From NCBI GenBank assembly GCA_035582835.1, contig JAYKAV010000678.1, positions 1,705,754-1,769,753 of the forward strand: DNA of 64,000 nt. The letters run 5' to 3'. The number at the start of each line of letters is the position of its first letter. Positions within the stretch are counted from its first letter, which is position 1. Below are positions 25,201 through 37,200 of the stretch, piece after piece. The translations under genes were made by a program, and so were the position numbers. Under the pieces are notes generated by a model. The model did not search any database. It was given only the letters and a program-made list of their open reading frames with translations, and was not told the DNA's origin. This DNA is from Phoebastria nigripes. Lineage: Eukaryota > Chordata > Aves > Procellariiformes > Diomedeidae.

Positions 25201-28200
25201 ATCTTCAGCTGATGTCACCAGAAACTCCGCAACAATAATAGCTTGCTGAAAGTATGCTTTAGACTTTAATCCTGATTCCACAAGTAGTGTTGAGAAAAAT
25301 GGATTTCTGCTGTAAGAACAGCCTGAGGGAGCAAACGAGCTCAGTGGTGAATGGCAGCAGCACTGGTTCACTGCAGGCTGGTGGGGTGTATCACTGTGTG
25401 TGGATTTGCTGATCAGGATCCTGGCCAGAGCTGATTTGTGGTGTACTCTGTATGTTGTGTGGGGTGGCTGAGTCATCTCAGTGCTATTTCTCACTGTGCT
25501 GTAGGGAGAAATTTTCTGATTATTTGTAGTCTGAACACTGTCCCTTTAACAGAGGGCAGAGCATGGCCTACAGAGTTAATTCAGTTACGAAAAGTAGCAT
25601 GCTCTATGTCATTACAATATTTTTTGATCTGCCTAAATTCCACTTTCTTTTTTTTACTTTACTTCCCCTTCAAGAGGTCTTTGGTTTTACTTCTCTTATT
25701 CCATGGAGTTGAGACCTATCTTTACTGAATCAGGCCCTGCCTGATTCACTGGTGAGAAGAGAAACATTCAACAACTGTTACAGGGCTCATAAATCAGAAA
25801 GGCCCTGGCAGTAATAAGTCTTCAAGAGCACTCTGAAAAACAGTTCAAATTCACAAGTGAAATATTATGGGTTGAAGCTAAATAGTGTTTTTCCTGAATG
25901 CTGTTGAGTACCTTGGCTTCTACGCTGCAGGTGCTCACAAAAGCTGGTGTAATAGGGATCCTTGTTTTCGTTGCTGCCCTTTGTTTTCAAAGCATTGCCA
26001 CTTCGGGATGTTGAAGACAAGACTCCAGAGTTTTTGCTGGTTTGTTGCAGAAGCAATAGAAGCGTTGGAGGAGGCAGAGGGTAACTCATCTGTGTAGGCT
26101 TCATACACTTCCTTTGAAGTAGGTCTGGGGAAGGGCTCAGTATGTAATTTTACAGTAGTGCTTCCTTTGTCAGAAAGTGAAGAGTTACTTTTTAATTTGC
26201 TCAGGGCTTTTTTTCACCTCATTTGAAAGGATCTGTTTCATCATTTTCTTTCTGTTTCTCTGTCTGCCTCCCCTTCTTTTTTTCTTTTTTTTTTTTTTTT
26301 CCTTGGTTTTGTGCAAAACAAAATTTGTTTCCGTAACATCTTGATGAAAGTGTGTTCCACTCCATGGTTTGATAAATATTCAGAATGGGCGCGCTGAACA
26401 AAGTGGAGCACTTGGTCTGTTAAGCAAGAGGCTCAAAGTCAAGAAAAAACATAAGTTCCCAGGCTATGGTTGGGAGCGACTGAGATCTAATATGCTTAGT
26501 CTCGCATGGGGGTACAGGGAGAAGAAAGCTAGCTAGGGGGTAGTAGCCAGGGGAGAGTGGCAGTGGGATTAGCTTCAAAGGAAGCAATCACCAGGGTGCT
26601 GCATCAGCTCCTTTCAGCAAAACTGCAGGGAGAGATTAAAAAGTGGGGGGAATAGAGAACAGGTTATTAAAAATACTGGAAAATTGTCAAAATATTGTAA
26701 TTTCTGTGGCAACAGTTCTTTGGTTTTTCTTGTTTGTTTACTTTGTCGTCCTCCTTCCCTGTTTACACATACGTGACAGAGATGGAAAGCTGAAGGAAGC
26801 AGATCAAATCCTTGCTATTAATGGACAAGCCCTTGATCAGACAATTACACATCAACAGGCTATCAGCATCCTACAGAAAGCAAAAGATAATGTCCAGCTA
26901 GTTGTGGCCAGGGGCACTTTCCCTCAGCTCATCAGTCCTGTAGTTTCCCGGTCTCCATCTGCTGCTAGCACAGTTTCAGCCCATTCCAACCCGGTGAGTA
27001 TACCCCAAACGTCTATGTGTTCAGTTCTGGGCATGTATGTGCTTACTGCATCTAGTATTTTGAGACTTTTTTTTTGTAACTTGCATGTACATTTCCTTCA
27101 CAGTTCTTGAGGTTTTTCTTCTACTTTTCTTTGTTGTACCTTTTCCCATGCAAAGAGTAGAAAATATTCAGGCTTGCTGGGGCGGATCTTGATCTTGGAC
27201 GTATTCCTTCTTCCCATCTGCCAAATTCTCTGTATCCACCAATGCAAATACAGCATGTTTATGTTACTTTATGAAGCTTTATTTTGAGGTAAACAGGATC
27301 TTTTTTTCTCTTTGCCTTCTGCTTGGGCGAACAGAAATTTTTGAGGCATTGCAATCTGATTTGCACCACCAGCCGTATGGGTGCTTCTCTGTTTGTTTCT
27401 CTGTTGTCTGTTAGCAGTGGGGGCTGAGTAAAGCAACAAGAGAGAGCCATCAAAATCCCATATGTAGGGACACACTTTAGGACCCCCAGAAAATAGCTCT
27501 GCTACATTTCCTTTCTTCTGAAAGCTTTTGCACATCTAGGTGTAGAGAACATAGCTCAGAAACATGGTGATAGTAACTGCACTTTCTCTTCCTGGTATCT
27601 TACTCATGTAATGGCTTGTCCTGGGATGAAATGGCCTATCTTCGGTTTCTGTAGGTTTCGTTGTTCAGTCATCTGTGGCTGTTCTTTAAGGGAGTCGATA
27701 ATCAGAAGTATGCAGGAAAAAGCAGTCAGGAAAAAGCAGCTATTTTAGTGTTTATTTTAATCACTAGTGTAAAACCTTTAGTGAAGAAATTTCAGAATTA
27801 CTCTTTTCTTCTGTGTGTAGGAATAAAGCTGATTGGCCTAACTTCTCCTGTCAGTACATGGGAGAGGCCTGCTCTCTTCCAATATTCCTGTGACACACTT
27901 CTTTCTCTATGTGATTGCCTCCATATTCTTCGAATAGCTTCCCTTTCTTGAAAAGATGTTCCTTTCAAACCTGCCACAGCTCCTTCTGTTTTTTTATGCA
28001 TGCCTTTCCCAGTCCTTGTGTTCCCTTCGCTTTCAAATGCTGGGGGAAAGCAGCTTATCTGGAGCTGTTCTTTTTCCTTCAGGCTTTGCTTGATCATTGT
28101 TGGTTTATGTTAAGACTGCGGATTCCCAAACAGGTACTACAGGGCTTTGAATTTGCAGGATCTTGATTATTCCAAAATAACTGCTTATTTTTAAGATCCT

Positions 28201-31200
28201 GCTTGGTGGAGCACCAGCTGTGGTTTTAAATTTCAGATGAGTTTATGGTGCAGTTTGTTCTTCAGGAGAAACAATGCCAGGAGCTTCCAGTCATCCCTTC
28301 AGTACCACCCCATGTGAGTGAGCTAGTGTTTGTTTCAGAGCAGTTTCGCTCCTGTCAGAACATGAAGCCTGGCATCAGAGCTATTTCATTCCAATGCTGT
28401 TGACATCAGACAACCCAGAAATCTTTGTTTGTTACACGGGGCAATTCTGCTAATGCCTACCTCGCAATACCTGGTGCTGCTTTCAGCCTTAACCTCTGAA
28501 TTGGGTTTATGCTTTCTCCTGTGCTTTGTTATAATGGCTGATGTGAACATGCACTTACCTGAAGTTTTTAATTTCCAGTCCTGTGAGATTTCCTAGCAGC
28601 AGTATTTTTCTCACTGACTACAATGGGGCATGGAGGTGGACAGTCCTAGGTTGCTGCTTAAATTCATTCAGCAAGTTCTTGAAAGGCCTGACCTGCTACC
28701 CTGCTCTGGTTTGTACCAGAGAAGTTCCAGCTGTTATGGAATGAGCAATTTATTGCTTAAATATTATGTAATCTTATACTTAATAGTAATTGTTAGAAAG
28801 GGCCCATATTTCCACCTTCCTCCCACCTTCCTTTATTCAAAAACATACCCAAGAAATAAGAGAAAATATTTTGCAAGTTTTAATACCTATGTCCTTATTT
28901 TAATCATTTGCAAGCTTGTATTTATTCCTTTTAGGTTCACTGGCAGCATGTGGAGACCATTGAGTTGGTGAACGATGGCTCAGGTCTGGGATTTGGGATA
29001 GTGGGAGGAAAGTCAACAGGAGTGATTGTTAAAACCATCCTCCCAGGAGGGGTGGCTGATCAGGTAAATTCAACCTACCCTTCTGTTTACTGTTCAGTAA
29101 GGTGTGAAGTTACTCTTTACTTTTATAATTGTGCTAAGCAGTGGTAGCTTTTTTCCTCATAAGTGTAAAAAAGAGAGAGCAAGTGGTGNAATTTATCCTT
29201 AGTAAAGGTGTGTTTAGTGCAGGGGATCTGTGTGTTTGAATGTAAAAGCCGGATTAGGCTCTAAATCACATTTTCAAACCTGTTACGTTATAGATGTTTG
29301 GTGCGGATGCATTTAGACTCCTAACTCTTTCATGAATATACTGGTTGTAATCCAGGGGTGGGCGGGACACCAACCACTTACTTGCTCTGCCCGAACAGCT
29401 AAGAAGAGCATCTGCTTCTCTCTGCTGGGCTTACTTGAAGCTTGGAGCAGGCATGTGGCTTCACGTGTCTGCTTCAGGACACGGGCTCTGCTTCTGCCTG
29501 AAGGGCTCATGAGAATTGAATTTGGTGATCACAGCCCATTTCAAGCTTGTCAGTTGGACAAATATCTAGGACTGCATTAGTGATGGTCAAGGACTGAATA
29601 GGCACAGAGACTGGTCAGCCTTCCAACCACAGAAGTGGCCTAATAACAGGGCCTGGAGATGCATGGACAGGATTTACTGCCGGACTCTTGCCCTGAGCAG
29701 GTAGATGAGTTCTTTTTACAAACCTGTCTCTTCAATACTTTTCATATGGGCTAAATTCATGTGAAGCTTTCTTATTGGTTAAAGGTAAATCATTAGGAGA
29801 GTAAACCAGTGTAAAGCAATGTAAATAACTGGATCACAGTAAGGGAGAAATGTATTTTATTTTGAATTAATGGTTACTCCTGAGGACTAGTTTTTAAATA
29901 GAAGTGTAAAGCTGAATATACGTTTCTATGCTGTCTTTTGGAAGTGTGTTTGGAAATGAAACCTGAAGTTTTCTAATCTATATGCAGTTGTTAAATACCA
30001 GTAGGTAGTAACCATAACTATATGCTTTTTTTTTCTGTGCTCGGGTGACCGACTGCTTGAAAAAGGATGTCCTGGATATTCCTGGGGAAATTTCTAGTAA
30101 AAATAGTGTGCCATTAGGCAACCTACTTCTCTTCTCCATGTTATCAGGATATTGACTTGGCACCCAAAAAAAGTCACCTGGTTCATATGTCTTAAAAGTG
30201 ACTAAAGCTATGTGCTCTTTTTCTAATTGTATGGTACATGGGAGAAATGGCAGGATGTTAATAGATTTTTTGCATCATTATTCTTCCTCCAGCATGGGAG
30301 ATTGTGTAGTGGAGACCACATCTTGAAAATTGGTGATACAGACCTGGCTGGAATGAGCAGCGAGCAGGTGGCACAAGTTCTGAGGCAGTGTGGAAATCGA
30401 GTGAAACTGGTAATTGCAAGAGGTCCTGTTGAGGAGCCACCTCCACCAGCAGTCCCTCCGGGTACACCAGTACCCATCTCCACACCAGAGAAACAGGTAA
30501 GCAACAGTGAATATACTTAACTGATGAGGGAGCCTACCAGGGGAGGTGCCTTGCTCGACCTGCTGTTTGCAAACAGAGAAGGACTAGTGGGAGATGTGGT
30601 GGTCGGAGGCCATCTTGGGCTTAGCGACCATGAAATGACAGAATTTTCAATTCTTGGTGAAGTAAGGAGGGGGGCCAGCAAAACTGCTACCATGGACTTC
30701 CGGAGGGCAGACTTTGGCCTGTTCAGGACACTGGTCGAGAGAATCCCCTGGGAGACAGTCCTGAAGGGCAAAGGGGTCCAGGAAAGCTGGACGTTCTTCA
30801 AGAAGGAAGTCTTAAAGGTGCAGGAGCAGGCTGTCCCCATGTGCCGTAAGAAGAACGGGTGGGGAAGACGACCGGCCTGGCTGAACGGGGAGCTCTTGTT
30901 GGGACTCAGGAAAAAAAGGAGAGTTTACCACTTTTGGAAGAAGGGGCAGGCGACTCAAGAAACGTACAGGGATCTCGTTAGGTCATGCAGAGAGGAAATC
31001 AGAAAGGCAAAAGCCCAGCTAGAACGCAATCTGGCCGCTGTCGTTAGAGACAACANAAAATGTTTTTACAAATATATTAATGACAAAAAGAGAGCCAAGG
31101 ACAACCTCCATCCTTTATTGGATGCCGGGGGGAACGTTGCCAGCAAGGATGAGGAAAAGGCTGAGGTACTTAATGCCTTCTTCGCCTCAGTCTTTAATAG

Positions 31201-34200
31201 TCAGACCAGTCACCCTCAGGGTATTCAGCCCCCTGAGCTGGAAGACAGGGGCGGCGAGCAGGATAAACCCCCCATAATCCAGGAGGAAGCGGTGAANGAC
31301 CTGCTACGCCNCCTGGACGCTCACAAGTCCATGGGGCCGGATGGGATCCACCCGAGAGTGGAGAGGGAGCTGGCGGAGGAGCTTGCCAAGCCACTCTCCA
31401 TCATTTATCAGGGGTCCTGGTTAACGGGGGAGGTCCCGGACGAGTGGAGGCTTGCCAATGTGATGCCCATCTACAAGAAGGGCCGGAAGGAGGACCCGGG
31501 GAACTACAGGCCTGTCAGCCTGACCTCGGTGCCAGGGAAGATTATGGAGCAGTTCATCTTGGGGGTGCTCGCAAGCCACGTGCGGGACAACCAGGGGATC
31601 GGGCCCAGCCAGTATGGGTTCATGAAGGGCAGGTCCTGCTTGACCAACCTGATCTCCTTCTAGGACCAGGTGACCCGCCTAGTGGATGAGGGAAAGGCTG
31701 TGGATGTGGTCTACCTGGACTTCAGTAAAGCCTTTGACACTGTCTCCCACAGCATNCTCCTAGAGAAGCTGGNGGCTCATGGCCTAGACAGGTGTACTCT
31801 TCGCTGGGTAAAAAACTGTCCGGACGGCTGGGCCCAGAGAGTTGTGGTGAATGGAGCAAAGTCCACTTGGCGGCCGGTCACAAGTGGTGTCCCCCAGGGC
31901 TCCGTTTTGGGGCCGGTCTTATTCAATATCTTTATCAACGATCTGGATGAGGGGATTGAGTGCTCCCTCAGTAAGTTTGCAGACAACACCAAGTTGGGCA
32001 GGAGTGTCGATCTGCTCGAGGGTAGGAAGGCTCTGCAGAGGGACCCGAACAGGCTGGATCGATGGGCTGAGGCCAACTGCATGAGGTTCAACAAGGCCAA
32101 GTGCCGGGTCCTGCACTTCGGCCACAACAACCCCATGCAACACTACAGGCTTGGGGAAGAGTGGCTGGAAAGCTGCCTGTCGGAAAAGAACCTGGGGGTG
32201 CTGGTTGACAGCCGGCTGAATATGAGCCAGCAGTGTGCCCAGGTGGCCAAGAAGGCCAACGGCATCCTGGCCTGTATCAGAAAGAGTGTGGCCAGCAGGA
32301 GTAGGGAGGTGATCGTGCCCCTGTACTTGGCACTGGTGAGGCCGCACCTGGAATACTGTGTTCAGTTTTGGGCCCCTCCCTACAAGAAGGACATTGGGGT
32401 GCTGGAGCGTGTCCAGAGAAGGACAGCGAAGCTGGTGAAGGGTCTGGAGAACAAGTCTTATGAGGAGCGGCTGAGGGAACTGGGACTGTTTATCCTGGAG
32501 GAGAGGAGGCTGAGGGGAGACCTTATCGTGCTCTACAACCACCTGAAAGGAGGTTGTAACAAGGTGGGTGTTGGTCTCTTCTCCCAAGTAACTAGCAATA
32601 GGACGAGAGGAAATGGCCTCAAGTTGCACCAGGGGAGGTTTAGATTGGACATTAGGAAAAATTTCTTCACCGAAAGGGTTGTCAAGCTCTGGAACAGGCT
32701 GCCCAGGGAAGTGGTGGAGTCACCATCCCTGGAGGTATTTAAAAGATGTGTAGAGATGGCGCTTAGGGACATGGTGTTAGGCATGTGTTAGGTTTACGGT
32801 TGGACTCGATGATCTTAGAGGTCTTTTCCAACCTTAATGATTCTATGATTCTATGAATTCTATGATTCTAACTCATGGCAAATTTTTACTTCAAACTTCC
32901 TTTTCTTTTAACTGCTATTTGAATGTCTTTCACGCTTATGTTCTCAAAAGCCAGGATTTTCCTTCCCAGTAGCGGTGTTCTCAGCTGACAGTCTGGGAGA
33001 ATTTAAATGTCATGAGTCCACAATGCAAAGAACTATATGCTTGAAGCCTTTTGGGATCAAGGCTTAGGACTTCCATAAGTATGATCTGAATAACTTCTGG
33101 TTCTGGGTTGCTTGTGATTGTGCAGTAATACATTGGGAACAACTGAATGCAGTCTTTTCCTCAGACAGAACAATCTGGCTCTGTAGCATTTCTCTGTCTG
33201 CCTGTCCTTTTCCTCTCCAGGAACATCTCTTATTTCCATATCATTGCAGCCATCCATCAGACAGTTCCTCCCTATGCCAACCAGCATACAGATGCTGCTT
33301 CTTTCCTACATCACCTGGCATTGCTCATTTGCTAGACATCTTCCAAAAAAAGTCAGCCAGCTGCTACCCTTATTCCCCTCCTGATGATTGTACTCTCTGT
33401 GCTGTTACTCCTCTACAATTGTGAGCCACTTAAAAAATGCTGTAAATATTATGATGTCCTGTCAGCTCAAAACCTCTACAAAATAGGTCATTTGTATGTT
33501 TGCGGCAAAGCCTGGTTTCATGGGAGCCAGGAGCAGTAGTGTTTTGTCGCATATAGTTACGACCAGATACATTTAAATGTGAATACGTGGAGTAAATGAA
33601 TGAGAGAAGGAAAAGGTGGTTGTTTTTGAGCCTACAACTAGATAGAATTTATGCCTTACAAAGAATTTTTTGTTTTACTTTTTCCTGTTGTTTTTCTAGA
33701 CATTTTCTTCCCAGTTACAAATTACATTTCAGATAGGTCGCTTTGGAAGAAAAAAAGCCTTAACAATTTTTGCATGATTACCATTATTTTGCCTCTGTCC
33801 ATTGTAGTGGTATCTGTGGAAAACAAACATATATTCATCCCCTCTTTTGTGGCTATATGGCAAAGAAAGTTCATCTTAACGTGGAGTCTTCTGAGCATCT
33901 AAGAGGAGAGACAGACTGGTACTTTTGTGTCTCTACAGCACTCAGAGACATGAAAACCTGGCTGTATTTTAGATAAAGGGATCAATATTTAGCCCTGATA
34001 CTATCTATCTGAAAAGCGGCAGTCTGAAAAGAGAAACTGAATTTGATAATTTCATCTGTGTGTATTTCTTCAATATTTGCCTTTCTGAGGTTATATGATG
34101 CAATGTTGAAGGCCGTACGTGCAGCTGCAGGATGTATAGGATTTCTAGTACCAAGGAAATAGCTCAAAGCCACCAAGTGGCAAAATTTGACTTTTTTGCC

Positions 34201-37200
34201 ACCTTTCTCTTCATTTCCATCCTTTTCAATACCTTGTTCCAGGTACATCTCTCCTGGCAGGAGGCAGGCTATTTTTAAACTGCTTCTGCCTGCACAAAGT
34301 CTTGTTCTTGGAGGGAGCACCCAGTCAATGGTGCTGCAAGCCTCATTAATTCGGGTCTGGAGTGAAGTTGATGATGGAAACTGCTTGGTTTGTCTGTTTC
34401 TTCCTGGCAACTGCAGGGTGGGTGAAGACTTCATGATGCTCTTACAGCTATTAGTGAGAGCAGAATGGCTTTCCAAAATGGGCACTTCTCATCATGTCAC
34501 CCGTAGATGTCTATCCTGTAAAAATTCATGAGGTTATGGAAATTGGAGCAGTTTTTTAGTGGCATTACCTGTGGCCAAAATAATCCTGTATTATCAAGCA
34601 GAGAGGTAGTTAAAGCAGTAGAAATTCATTTTTCTTGTGTTTGATTGTGGTTTTGGGTGGAATTGTTCAGATAAAGAACTGAAGTCAGATTCTCTTTTGG
34701 CAAGTAGCATCATAGCTCTNCTGAAGTCTTTTTTTGGCACATGCATACTCATCTAGTCAAACTGGGTTTAGTTAGTATCTGCCTGGTTGCCATATTGGCA
34801 CTTTAAAAAATATCAGCTGCTATTTGTCGTGCAAAAGAGACAGAATAAAATAGGAGTATAGCAGGATCTTGATAGATTTGTAGTATATTTATGAATTCCC
34901 ATTTAAAATATGTGCATAGATACTGATGTCCGTATAAATACAATGAAATTGAAGCCTTGTATATGTAATCATATACTGTTACATATCAGCTATGGAAGTG
35001 GCTAGTAAGTATCTGTTTTAGAAACTGAAAGATGAAAAATTAAAAAAAAAATTTTAAAAAGTTGAAATTAAGTTTTATAAGTTGATTTTTTTTTTTCTTT
35101 TAATATGAAAGCAATATTGTTGAAATGGGAGTTTAATATGTATTGTGCTTTCATTAACAATAAATAAATGAATTCATTACCCCAAAAATTCTTTGTTATT
35201 GAAATTCAGAGGGCTGTAGTAGGTGATAATGGAGATTGTAATTATTTAACTAGCTGGAAGTATAATTGCTACTTTCTAAAACAGAATTTTTAAGTCTTTT
35301 AAAAACGGGAAACATAATTGCCTCAGTAGAAATAGCTTTTATTATGTTTTAAACTTGGCATGCATAGGAAAAAAATAGCTATAGTTATTGAACAGAAATT
35401 TAAACAAATAGAATACAAAATATAATTTTGATCTTTTTTCTTCTTTTAAATAACACAACAGTCTAAAGTGGGTTCTGAGAAGGTCCCAGAAGGGCAGCAA
35501 GCTACATATTCTAACGTTTAAGCATGCTTTGTGTAACTTACGGTACAAGAGGTTCATTGTTCAATTTGTACAAATTTCACCAGTTATTTTAGTCATCAAA
35601 TAATGATTTTATCGGTTAGAAGGTAATATTCCAGGGGCAGTGGGGTGGGGAGGCCGTGACTTGCATTACTTTAGAGTGAGGAATGTTACCTATGTCTAGT
35701 TTCTCTGCTGAATACCAAATAAGAGCAGAAGCAAAGTTGGTACTTTCTTTTTTACATTTGTGTCTAATTTTACATGTTCATGACATCAAAGAATGTGGTG
35801 GATCTTTAAAGAAAAAAAAGCTTCCTTTCTAATCACGCTTTTCTTATTAGGCAGATGCTTCTGTTGATAGCTGTGAAGATGGGGAGAAATTTAGTGTTGA
35901 ACTCACTAAAAACAACCAGGGATTAGGAATAACTATTGCTGGTTACATTGGAGACAAAACATCAGGTAATGATTGATTCCTGCAGTTTACTATACAATCT
36001 GTTGCATACTATGGTGTATGTACATCAAAGACTTAATTTTAGTTTTGGTGGAGCATCTCTAAGAAAAACCTTGACCATCTAAAATCTTTTTAAAGTTTGT
36101 AAAGAAAAGGAATTGTTTTCCTTTTGTGAGAAGGACATTCAGATTAGAAGCAATCGGTTTTATTATAAAATCCTACCTCAGCATTTTTTAATCAATTTTT
36201 ATATTCACTCTTGGCTAAAGCTTGTGCTTATATGTTTTTGCAAAACAATTCTAAAATAGATTGAGCCATTTTTGTCAGAACTGGCTGGGCTTTATAAATT
36301 AAATTTTCACTTTTAAAAGGCTCTTACAGGATAATACATTAGTATTCTGAGCATCTTTAGGAGGTATTATTTTTTAGACAATGTGTATAGTACTGCTGGC
36401 AGATCAAGAATTCCTTAGTGACTTCTGGATATAGTAAATGTTTGTTGACTTCTGGGCTGTTGCAGCCAATAAATAAGTTAATTTAAATAAATAAATGCAA
36501 CAGTGTTCATGTACAGTTGTTTATTTTTACTTTGTAATTTCCACTACATTTTTAGAAGAATGATCCAGCACTCTGTTAGGCCTCCCTAGGGGGGATTTGG
36601 CAAATGCAATACTGCGGGGAAGGCACAGTTGTCGAATGTGTTGTAAAACTTCTCCAGGAGCTGTTGGCTTCACTTTTACCCATGTATATATTGTTAGAAA
36701 AATGTATGGATAGATATAGCCCCTGTTATTGGCGGTTTATAGACATAATTTGTTGGCTTTGAGATGCTGGACTGAATTTTAACAATCTGTTCCATAGGAC
36801 AGGATGGTCACAGTTTGTTTAAGTCCACTCTTCAGCAGCTTCCAGTTGAATCTTTAAAAGGCAAATTAAATTGTAGAACATGTGATAGATCTGATAGCAT
36901 ATTTTAACTGATTTAGTGTTGGAGTATCACCAATCTTCGATTTTAAATCATTGTGCTGCATGTAACTGCATTAGAAAATATTCTTGCCTTAAGAACTAAT
37001 TGGGCATATCACTTAATTTTGTGACTTACACTTAGTTAAAGAACAACTTTGCTGTCAGAGAAGCAGCAGTAAAACTATTGGACAGCAAGATCTGCGGCTG
37101 AATCTTTCATGAATGACAAATAGCAACTTGTTGTGTTACCATACAGCTGTTACAGGATATAAAAACGTTTGGAAGTTAGTGAGACCAGCCATTTAATTAT

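Noticed and set aside
31919..32629. 236-codon minus-strand frame
   Set aside because: Antisense shadow of the CR1 at 30524-32870.
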